Source: Novakomyces olei
Lineage: Eukaryota; Ascomycota; Novakomycetes; Novakomycetales; Novakomycetaceae
NCBI GenBank assembly: GCA_016906335.1
Contig: JADEYG010000003.1
Coordinates: forward strand, 1,426,001-1,490,000
Direction of reading: 5' to 3'
Length of the DNA: 64,000 bases
The notes under the pieces are model-generated. The model searched no databases. It saw nothing but the letters and a program-made list of their open reading frames with translations, and had not been told where the DNA came from. Positions within the stretch are counted from its first letter, which is position 1. Every line of letters begins with the position of its first letter. Below are positions 51,050 through 61,986 of the stretch, one piece after another. The translations under genes were made by a program, and so were the position numbers.

Positions 51050-51970
51050 ATGCGGCGCTGCCAAGTATTACGTGCAGCAGCAAACTGCCGCCTCGAGTCG
51101 CGCTGCGGTCGAGTCTCTATGAGCAGTTTAGCAGTTTGGCGTCTGTGTCAAAGGCAGCAGCAGACCCCAGTTTTGCGCCACTTTCAGAGCTCTGCAGCCC
51201 ACTTTCAGAGCTCTGCAGAGCCTACGCGAAAGCCGCTTTCTGCCGATGAGAGCGAGCAAGATTCTGCTATTACAATGCTCCAGCCGGTCGATATTCCCGG
51301 GATGCAGTCTATGAAAGTGCGGTCGAGTACAGATCTGTCCAGTGTTCCACGCACTCTACAGAGGATCGCTGGGTGGTTAGCGCCCCGGCTCGGGTACCAG
51401 TCAGATGCTGTCCGCAGCAGTTTTGCCTCTCGCGAGCTGCTGTACGAATGCCTCCAGATTGGAACAAAAGACGGAAACTTGGAAGCGAGGGCCTTCTTCT
51501 ACGACGACTGCCGGCTGCCTGCAACGATGCAGACATGGTTCCAAGTAACGGCACTTCATGTATGGATGCTGATGGCTCGAATGCGCAGTCTTCCCGCTCA
51601 TCAGGCTCGACCGTACGAGCAGGAACTGGTCAATGTGTTTTTCGAAAATTGCAGTAACCGTATGCGCTACATTTTACGAATATCCAACGCCCGTGTCGTC
51701 AGCACGTACATGAAAGACTTGCACTCTCAGTTTCGGGGTATCTGCTATGCCTACGACGAAATGCTGGCAAAGAAGGACGATAGAGTGCTTGCTAGTGCCC
51801 TCTGGCGTAACCTGTTCAACGCTCAAGCTGACGTTGATTTCGAGGCTCTTGAATCTTTAGTAGAGCACGTGAGAAGTACACTCAAGGGCCTCGATGACAC
51901 TGCGGATGGCGATTTTCTGGTTGCTCGCATCTCTTTTAATAGTCCGCGGAGGATAGGCACACTGGTCTAG
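51050..51970 (+). CDS. CBP3: cytochrome bc1 assembly chaperone Cbp3 (UQCC1)
   Basis: 306 residues from the first ATG, in one exon. Cbp3 with Cbp6 binds the mitoribosome exit and newly made cytochrome b. The N-terminus is Arg/Ala/Cys-rich, like a mitochondrial presequence, and contains a short duplication (HFQSSA twice, near 51178-51220). The ubiquinol-cytochrome-c chaperone domain covers about residues 130-290: LPATMQTWFQVTALHVWMLM, FRGICYAYDEML, ASALWRNLFN, LVEHVRSTLKGLD. The frame is open upstream of the ATG, so a non-AUG or earlier start is not excluded. Confidence 0.9.
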   Translation: MRRCQVLRAAANCRLESRCGRVSMSSLAVWRLCQRQQQTPVLRHFQSSAAHFQSSAEPTRKPLSADESEQDSAITMLQPVDIPGMQSMKVRSSTDLSSVPRTLQRIAGWLAPRLGYQSDAVRSSFASRELLYECLQIGTKDGNLEARAFFYDDCRLPATMQTWFQVTALHVWMLMARMRSLPAHQARPYEQELVNVFFENCSNRMRYILRISNARVVSTYMKDLHSQFRGICYAYDEMLAKKDDRVLASALWRNLFNAQADVDFEALESLVEHVRSTLKGLDDTADGDFLVARISFNSPRRIGTLV

Positions 51971-52173
51971 ATGGCTCTTGCCCGCGTCTAGTGGTAATGC
52001 ACCGGGCAGCTGGACTCACAAGCAGCTGGACTCACAAAGTTTACAGTGCTAACGGAGAATAAGCATGAAAGGAAGGAACGACTTTTGCGTGAAAATGTTT
52101 GTAACGGGGCTTTTGGCTCTTCATATATCAACGTACATATAATCATTTCTCATACATATAAGCAGATTTTAAC

Positions 52174-53784
52174 TTAAACGTCCTCAAACTGCTCCTCTTC
52201 ATCATCATCATCCTCATCATCATCATTTTCGTCATCGCTATTAGCGGCTCTATTTCCATTCGGTTCCTGATCGTCAGCAAACCCTTCTTTTCTCGGCCTT
52301 TTCTCATCATGTTCCCTCGCAGAATCAGATTCGCGCTTCCGTGTCTTTTCACCACTTCCTTCTAATTTGACCTCAGCACTATCTGGCCGCTCGGACCGTG
52401 TAAATATATCATCCTCATCCCATCCACCGCCTTCCTCGTCGTTCTCTTTTTCCTGCTTTGCTCGGAGTGCTGCGTAATATGATTCAATTTCTGTACAATT
52501 AGAATGATACAGTCGCCTACTTTGAGTCGCCTACCTTCATCATGGCCAGAAGCAACTGCCCCTTTTTCTTCACCTTCAAATTTGGCTTCGTCCGCAGTTG
52601 CTGAAGCAAACTCTTGCTGCTTTGATCCCATTGTGGCCTCACCAGTAATCGTACTTTGCGTATGCCAAATGGGCATTTCATTGTTGTATGCAGACTCTCT
52701 GGCCGCTGCTGCCCCGCCTGCTCGGCCAGCGTCCTCGTCTTCCCCAAAACTGACTTCCACTGGTGGGCCGCCGGCCAGTTGCGAAGGCGCTTTCTTCTTG
52801 TTTGAATGCAGTGGAAGTTCAGCCAACGCACCAGCCTCAACCTGAGCGGGTATCATTTCCTGGAAAGCAGCCTCTGAAGTAGTTCTACAGAGTAAATTTC
52901 CATTCTGAGATAATAAAAAACCAATTAAATAGAATTAATTAAATAAAATTAATTAATAAATTAAATAATTAAAATAATTAATTAAATCGATATAATACAT
53001 AAATAAATGAATAAATTATAAAACCAGATAATATATAAACACGGGGCAAGCACTCTCATACTCGGGAACATGGATGCTATCAATTTCTTTGAGCATAACG
53101 ATAATTCGATCAATTTGCTTCATAAGTCGAGCAAGTTTATCCTGACTGAACTGGGCCTGTGCGCTTTTAGTATCGTCCTGTAGCTCTGTCCCACAATCCG
53201 CGCAAGAAAACCCTGTCGCGGTGCTAAGTGGCAGCACTTCCAGCGTCGAGTATTTACGTCCACAGTGGGGGCAAATGTAGGCCTGCTGGTCGTAATCCTA
53301 TTAGGGCGTCAGTGGCAGTGCCGCTAATTAGCAACATACGCTTCTCAGCCTGTCTTCTGTCACTTTACCGAGCCGACGCATCTTCCACTTGACGGCATCA
53401 ATGGCAGTACGAAAGTCGACATAGTAATACGTCCGTAGCATTGGCCTCTGCTGCCCAGCTTTAGTCTCCGAGCGCGTGTGCCTTGAATTAGATACTGGTC
53501 AAAGTAAATCAGATCTGTTGTCTGGTCCGGTGCTTATGGCCTACATTGTCAATAGCCGGTCTTCACGTAATTTGCCAACTATTTTCTGCAAATCTTTAAC
53601 GTTCATGCCCATCATCAAGGCCAGCTCATCGTCGCGAATCCTGAATGTGAGACTCTGTAGCATACAGGACACTCTGGCTTGTTTACGTTTTATGTTTAAG
53701 CACAGCATCCAGCGCGATAACATGACGAGGCTCGTAAAACGCCCGTACAATTGTACGAACGAAGCGTGTGACCACGTCGCTCAT
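52174..53784 (-). CDS. TFA1: TFIIE alpha subunit (general transcription factor)
   Basis: Six exons (53784-53687, 53652-53545, 53481-53340, 53297-53043, 52904-52535, 52490-52174) give 429 residues. TFIIE recruits and regulates TFIIH in the RNA polymerase II preinitiation complex. A winged helix comes first (VRAFYEPRHVIALDAVLKH, LALMMGMNVKDLQKIVGKLR), then the zinc ribbon C125-x2-C128 and C148-x2-C151 (YICPHCGRKYS, FSCADCG). An acidic tail (DDDEDDDDEEEQFEDV) ends the protein. Intron 1 is only 34 nt. The donor of intron 4 (CCC/GTGTTT) is weak, so that junction is the least certain. Confidence 0.9.
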
Positions 53785-54303
<519 letters not shown>

Positions 54304-56095
54304 CTACAGGTCCTTCGACATGTACGGCCCATCGAGTCTGTAGCCCAGTTTGGCATAATAGGACCGCACACCAACGCCTGAGATAACACTGATTTTCTTG
54401 CTTCCATGCTCGTCCCGGGCAATACGCTCCGCCTCCTCCATGAGCAAAGTACCAAACCCTTGATGCTGAAACTTTTTCGGGTCCTTGGCATGCATGGGCA
54501 CAACACTACCGTACACGTGCAGCTCACGGACAAGGCTGGTCGGCTGGCCTTTCAATTCCGGACGGAAAGTGCGATCTGAGCACTTGCGTAGTCGCAAAAG
54601 GCCGACGAGAATGTCTTGTTCATTTGATTCGTAAGACAGAAAAGTCTCCCAGCCACCATTGGCCACGTAATCACGGCGCATAAGCTCTACTTGCTCTGGC
54701 CTTACTTTGTATTTTACTTCCTGTATCCCTACCTCACGTGTCCGTACATCCCGGCACTTTGTACCAAAATCTTTCATTCGTGCAAGAGCCAGTTCACGTA
54801 AATTGCCATTCTCCACGCCGGAAGAAACTAGTGGCATAGGGATATCTCGTTGAACCCGATAAATTCGTGTCCAGGGCGGAACTAGTGCCAGTATACGCGC
54901 CACTAAATCCACTAAAGCATTAGGTGTGTAACTTTTGTACCTTTTCGTGCGCCAAAGCTCGTATAATCCTGTTCCGCGGATCACTAAAGTTGGATAGATT
55001 TTCAATCCGTCTGTTCTGAATTCAGGGTTTTCAAAGTACTCTTGAAACTGTAGTAAATCCCGCTCCATCCCAACGTTGGGCAAGTCCGGCATCATATGGG
55101 ATACGACCTTGTACCCTGCATCTTTAGCCAGTTTGAATGTTTCACAAACTGCTCGCACTGTATGGCCCCGGTTCGTGTCCCGAGCAACATCTTCATACAA
55201 ACTCTGTACTCCGATCTCCAGGCGGGTACAGCCATAGCGTAACATGGCACTCAGATGCCCATCCAGACAATAGTCCGGCCTAGTTTCTATAGTTATCCCC
55301 ACGCATTTAGTGGACGCCAGTTCAGAGTAATGAACTGCCTCATCCACATCCGTAGTAGTGGCCCCGGAAAGAGCATTATGCAAATTTGCAATAAAGCTGT
55401 CCCGGTACGATTCGGGCAAGGACATAAATGTACCGCCCATAATAATATACTCAACTTTATCCACTGAATGACCGAGCTGCCGAAGCTGTTCAACTCGGCC
55501 ACGCGCTTGTTCGTAGGGATCGTAGCGTGCACGAATAGCACGCATGCTCGTCGGCTCATAGCCCGTGTAAGATTGAGTAGAGTACTCAAAATCAGAATCT
55601 GGACCGCCGGGACAGTAAACGCACACGTTGCCCGTCATAGCAATGTGGGGACAGCGATGCGGTTTACACATTACAGCGACAACCGCAATCTAGAAAATTA
55701 GACAGGGCCAAGAAAAAAAAGGAGGATAAATGAAGAAAAAAGGCAAGAAAAGAACATTATTCATATTCAATTAAATTCAACTATCAATCTCTTACCCCTG
55801 ACGCTGTCCGGACAGGCTTTGCTTTGAGTTTTGGGAGCAAGTAAGGCTTGTACTGCTCTGGGATAGCGCTGATAATATCAACCAGACGAGGCTGTGCTTC
55901 GATGCGGTACTTGCGTGAGTATTTGTTCTTTAGTCCGTTCAGGTTAACATTGACAAGCTTTCCAGAGTCGTGTGCTGCAATAAGTTCTGCCGCGATATCG
56001 GCACATGCTTTGTAGATAAGCTCGGACTAGAAGCGTTAGACGTGCCGCCAAAATCGACAACGAACCTGTGACAAAGGCCGATCCTTCGCCACCAT
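54304..56095 (-). CDS. ELP3: Elongator catalytic subunit Elp3
   Basis: Three exons, 56095-56066, 56026-55796 and 55689-54304, give 548 residues, the family length. Elp3 adds the carboxymethyl precursor to wobble uridines of tRNAs. An N-terminal tRNA-binding region ([38 protein letters not shown]) precedes the radical SAM core with the iron-sulphur cysteines C100, C110 and C113 ([18 protein letters not shown]). Conserved stretches include [20 protein letters not shown] and [11 protein letters not shown]. The C-terminal acetyltransferase domain has [18 protein letters not shown]. Exon 1 codes for only ten residues. Confidence 0.97.
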
Positions 56096-56353
56096 TCTGA
56101 AGGCCAAGTGTGGACTGTATCCAAATTGCAGTCTATCAAACTTTTTACCACTAAAAAAGTTGGAATAATATTTGATTTAATTATAATAATAATAGGCGTC
56201 TATCGTTATCGGTATGGCTGGCGTATCCTTGCAGATTATAATAATTAGGGTTATCGCCATTAGTTGAACGTGCAAGTAAAAAGATTAGGGTTTACTTGAT
56301 CTGCGAAAACCATATAATAATAAATACTTTGGATAAGAGCCATCGGCGGCAGT
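56096..56353. promoter_or_regulatory. divergent promoter region, ELP3 / P5B ATPase
   Basis: 258 bases between two divergent start codons, so both promoters must share this space. AT-rich with TAATAATAA near 56184. No further signal recognised. Confidence 0.45.
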
Positions 56354-59300
56354 ATGAGCAGTCCGCGAATAATGGCGCAGCGGCGCAGCATTTCGCGGCG
56401 CCGCTCGTCGAGCGCCAGTACCCGTCCCACCGACGACGATATGACGCACGAAGATATCTTTGACGGACCCGGTCTTGGGGAAAGTGTGCCTACAAGTACG
56501 AGTTTTTTCGCTCATCGCCATTCTCACCGGGACTCGCTCTCGAGCCCGCACCGACGTGAATCGCAGTCGGAGCAGGAGTTCCGGTCTTCAATTTTTGGCG
56601 ATGGCAATTATGCAAATGGCGAAGATGAGGATGTGGACGATATCGGATCAGTGGCGAGCGAGGCTCTGTCCGTCGATGCCGTAACCGATACGGAATCGAT
56701 TGACGTGGACAATGAGCCATTGCTTCATCGTAGCATCTCTGGAGACTCGGGCAGGTCTTTTGCTACAATCGCTGGCGGATTCGGACCCAGTGGGCATGTG
56801 AGAGGATCACGGTATACGCAAAGGATCTACCTGGCAGAGGAGGATATGTTTATGTTTGTTGCCGGATACGATAACGATAAAACACGTGTTATACTTTTAC
56901 ATTTATTAGGCGTCTTGAGCCTGGGTACGGTTTTTTTGGTTATGCGCTGGTTTCCCGGGCTTTTCGTCCGGTTTGTTGGACGGCCGCAAACATTAGGACA
57001 GTGCCATTGGATCGTGGTAGAGGTATGTGAATACTGCGTAAAGTTTAGTTATTTCATTTGTAATTTATGTATATATATTTATTCATTTCTATTTACTGCA
57101 TATCTTTTTTCTTGTTCTAACTCGCAGAATCAATGGAGGGAAATTAGTATTCATCGGGTAACTGTGGCGAAATACGACAAGTACTTGTCAACTGTGTTTT
57201 CTGCCTCGGATCTTTTACGGTATAGCGATGATCCCGAGATTAATGACCCGTTTGTGGAATACCTCAGATTTGTTGATTACCGCTATTCCCGCTTTATATA
57301 TCACCCTGTGGGTAAGCGGCTAGTTCAAAATAACAATTGGAAGGATCCCACGTGGGCCAAACGTGTACGGGACGTGAAAAATGGGCTTGAAGACGAAACA
57401 CACAAGGACCGGCTCACTGTATTTGGCCGTAATATGATCGACATTGAGGAGAAATCGCTTGGAAAGCTACTTGTTGATGAAGCATTACATCCATTTTATA
57501 TATTTCAGATTCTGTCGATTGTTCTATGGTCATTTGATCAGTATTACTATTACGCCACGTGCATTTTTTTAATCTCTTTGTTTGGCGTTTTAAGCACGCT
57601 CGTGGAGACTCGACGGGTAAGTATTGATAACATTTGTATTCACAACTATTCGTATATGTCGCCATTGGCTACCTAATATGAATGATCTTCAAACTAATCT
57701 ATTTATTTAATATGATTTACAATGACTTTATGATCTATCTATCCCTGAATTTGCTAATGTTTGCCTATAGACCATGAAGAGGCTGCGAGAAATGTCAAGG
57801 TTTGTGTGCAAGGTCAGAGTTCTTCGCAGCGGATTTTGGAGTTATATAGAGTCGGATGATCTTGTACCTGGAGATATTTTTGAAATCTCAGATCCTACGC
57901 TGACAATATTTCCGTGCGATGCTCTACTTGTATCTGGAGAAGCAGTTGTTAATGAAAGCATGCTGACTGGTGAATCGATTCCTGTAAACAAATCAGCCGC
58001 CAATGACAAAGCTCTTCGTTTGCTCTATAATTCACCAGTAAACCCCTCTGCGGACCTGGCAAAGCATTATTTATATTGCGGAACGAAGATAATCCAGGTC
58101 CGGAAACCTAGCGCACGTAATAGTGAAGATGCAGCTGCAATTGCCGTTGTTACTCGGACAGGATTCAATACTACAAAGGGAGCGCTTGTGCGGTCAATGC
58201 TGTTTCCTAGGCCTATCGGGTTCAAGTTCTACCGTGATTCATTCAGGTTTATTGGTGTAATGGCCATAGTCGCTGTTTTCGGATTTATATACAGTACCAT
58301 CAATTTTATTCGGATTGGCGTAAGTGCTCTATAAATTAAAATAATCATGATTTGCTTTTTATGTTATATTGTATTATTTTATTCGTATTTCTAACCGATT
58401 GCAGACTGATTTCCGGCTCATTCTTGTACGAGCTCTTGACCTCATCACCATCGTAGTACCGCCTGCACTTCCGGCCACTCTCACGATTGGAACTAACTTT
58501 GCAATCTCAAGATTGAAAAAACATGGAATCTTTTGCATTTCTCCACAAAGGGTCAACATTGGCGGCAAAATCGATCTTATGGCTTTTGACAAGACTGGCA
58601 CTTTAACTGAAGATGGTCTTGATATCTTGGGCGTAGTACCTACAGATTCTAAGAAATCAAAATTGGCAGAAAAAGAAACAGGAATGTCTGGACTTTTACA
58701 GAAAGCTATTGGTGGAGACAGCGTGTCATTGAGTCTGATTCTGGCAATGGCGACTTGCCACACATTACGCAAAGTCGATGATGAATTAATCGGTGATCCA
58801 TTGGACGAAAAGATGTTTAAATTTACAGGCTGGGATTATGTGGATGATGATAATGATACGTACAAACTGGTACGGCCTCCAGGTCGAAAATATCCCAGTA
58901 ACTTGAGCGAGTTTGTGACCGTAAAAAGGTCGTTTGAATTTCTGTCAAAGCTAAGGCGTATGGCCGTTATTGTAAATGGCAGTGATCGCAACAATTTCGA
59001 TGTTTTTGTTAAGGGCGCTCCTGAAATAATGCCAGAGATATGCAATTTAGCTTCCATGCCCAAAGATTTTTCTGATGCAGTAATGTCTTACACTCACGGA
59101 GGCTTTCGTGTAATTGCATGCGCTAGGAAAAAAATCCCGCGCAAGACTAAAGTTTTTCGGCTAAAACGTGAAGATGTTGAAAGCGACCTGGAACTCATTG
59201 GGCTTTTTGTTTTCGAAAATAAATTGAAACCGTCAACATCTGGCGTTCTAAGGGAACTGATAAACGCCGACATACGGACCGTAATGTGTAGCGGTGATAA

Positions 59301-61145
59301 CATTTTGACTGCTATCAGCGTTGCTCGCGAGTGTGGAATGATACAGCAAGATTCTCGAGTATATGTGCCGTCTTTTGAGGGTAAGAAAAATTCAACAATT
59401 AAATTAAGTTGACTTGATTTGACATTTGTTTCCTCTTTTATTACAACATAAACTAACAATGATCTTTTTGGATATATCAAGAATACGACTGTGATGGATT
59501 AAAAAAGAAAATTATTCGCTGGGAAGATGTCGACAATCCTTCTTTTATTCTTGATTCTCGTACTTTACTTCAAGTTCCTTCAAGGGATCTCGAGTCTAGT
59601 AAGGATGGCGGACCTTATTGTTTGGCGGTTACTGGCGACGTTTTCCGATATATTGTAGAATTTACTCCAATGGAAACACTGTGCAAGGTAATTCTTCAAC
59701 ATTTTCTCACTTTTAATGCTTATACCGGTTTACAATTTGTTTTTGTTATTATGCTCTTTTTTGTTCAATAATTACACTAAATTTTTGTATATTTTAATAA
59801 TATATACATTGTGCTTTTTAAATTAGCCTAAAGCTAATGCACAGATTCTCTATATGGGCGTAGTATACGCACGGATGTCTCCAGACGAAAAACATGAGCT
59901 AGTTGAAAGGCTACAAGCTCTAAATTATACTGTCGGATTCTGCGGCGACGGTGCTAATGATTGCGGTGCATTAACTGCTGCTGATGTCGGCATTTCCTTA
60001 TCTGAGGCGGAAGCATCTGTGGCTGCTCCATTTACGAGCAGGAAATTTGATATCTCTTGTGTTCTTAACGTTATCAAGTACGTAAATATCGCAATGTGTA
60101 GACATATATGGCTTGATTATTTACAAATTTTCTCTTTCTTTTTAGCTGTTTTTTAAACATCAATCTAACGCCTACTTTATTTTCAGAGACGGACGGGCTG
60201 CGCTAGTAACAAGTTTTAGCTGCTTTCAGTATATGGCTCTTTATTCCTCGGTTCAATTCACGACAGTCAGCATTTTGTATACGTTCGGTTCTAATCTTGG
60301 AGACTTTCAATTTCTCTTCATCGATTTGTTCTTGATATTGCCTATAGCAGTCTTCAGTAAGAATGGCGTTAAATCGCTTGTCACAAAATCCTATGCTAAC
60401 CTTCATTAGTGGGCCAATCTGGTCCTTACCATCGGCTGTCTCGCGAAAAGCCGACCTCAAGTCTTGTTTCCAGAGATGTTATTGGATCTTTGATTGGCCA
60501 TATATTGCTCATTGTTTCATCGCAAATCATGCTTTGGTTTGTCTCGACTTTGCAGCCATGGTGAGTTCTTTTATCTATACTACAAAATTCTGGTTCTAGA
60601 GTTTCAAAAGCATTCTAACATTGGTGAAACAAACAGGGCTCAACGGCCACATCCGGGGCGGTCCGAAAGCGATATCGAAAATACGGATAACACTGTACTT
60701 TTTATTTACTCGTGCTTTCAGTATATTTTGCTTGCTATTATTTTAAGTGTTGGCCCTCCATTCAGACAGCCAATGTACAAAAATGGTATGCTCACAATCA
60801 TTATAAACTAGTTTTTGGGCGTTGCTAACAAGGTTTAAAGTCCCATTTATCGCATGTATACTTGTTCTACTTTTGTTCAACGTTTACATCCTTTTGAAGC
60901 CAGCGCGACCGATCGCTAAAATTCTGCAACTGACTTTTCTGTCTTTACCTTTCAAATACACAATTATTGCCTTTGGTCTTGGCTACTTTGCCTTGAGCTG
61001 GATTGGTAGCACGACAGTGTTTGTCCCGGTGTCTGATATCATTGTACACACAGTTCGCCGTTTGTTCAAGCTGGAAAGTCTCTCGACTTTAAAGCGTTAC
61101 GAATTAGTAGAAAGACAATTGAAGTTTGAATATGAAAATGCCTGA
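56354..61145 (+). CDS. YPK9: P5B-type ATPase (Ypk9 / ATP13A2 family)
   Basis: Ten exons (56354-57022, 57128-57616, 57771-58319, 58405-59380, 59482-59687, 59827-60077, 60187-60356, 60410-60560, 60637-60785, 60841-61145) give 1,304 residues. P5B pumps sit in the vacuole/lysosome membrane; animal relatives export polyamines. An N-terminal disordered Ser/Arg region is followed by the actuator loop with TGES near 452, the P5B signature PPALP near 589 in the fourth membrane segment, the phosphorylated Asp631 in DKTGT, and GDGANDC near 1003. Late membrane segments include [24 protein letters not shown], rather than the PPELP of P5A pumps, sets the subfamily. Every exon phase closes; the acceptors of exons 9 and 10 were chosen by frame. 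Confidence 0.92.
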
Positions 61146-61986
61146 TCGGCTTTGCACGCGTTGATCCTTATGAGCATCGGAATAATCAAGCAGTTTCAAA
61201 TGGTCAGCAAATTCAAACAAATTTTGTTACATCATATTCTATCATAATGTATTATCTAGTCGACTGTGGAATTAATTATTAATAGTGCTATCATTTGGTT
61301 AATTCATTCATCTTAAAATAATACATATAATTGCCAGTCATGACGCGTCGGTATTCTCTCAATTCTAAGAGCGTGCCCGAGGCTGTTGGGGTATTAAAGG
61401 TGGAGAGTCCTTTCACCATTTTCTAGCATTTTTAAGGGGTTTGAATGCTAATAAAAGAATTATTCATAATTTAATTGAATAATCGGATAAGGCGAATGCA
61501 GTATAAAAATTAACACCGCTTAAAATATTCGAATATTTTCCCAAGATTTGTTCAAGACATATACACACGACGAAAACAAATAAATCAGAGAAAAAAAACC
61601 AACAAAAACGCCGCATGTCTCCAGTTACTAATAAACACATTTGAGACTTTATAAGCGTGCGGGTGATTTTTGAGCAGACTTGTGACCTGCCTTTCTGAGC
61701 TTACTTACATGCGCAGCTTATAGATATTATAAGTAAGGGGCGTCAAATAGATTATGTTTTGTTTTCCGCTCTTGACTCCATTATTCGTTTAATTTTCTTG
61801 ATCTTTTTGCCATAACTTCCTAAAACAGTAATATCTGCCTTCTAACACCCTTTATGCCATTATAGAGTAATTATATTGATTTTTCAGTCGTTTAAATAAT
61901 CAACCAATTGTTTATTTAGTCTAGTTTCCTTATTTGTCTAATTTTTAGAAAACGTGAATCCATTTTTCCATAATAGTATTTGATAT
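61146..61986. other. intergenic between convergent genes
   Basis: About 840 AT-rich bases between the 3' ends of the P5B ATPase and SKI3 genes. It contains an A-run near 61590. No open frame or RNA gene that I can support. Confidence 0.5.
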
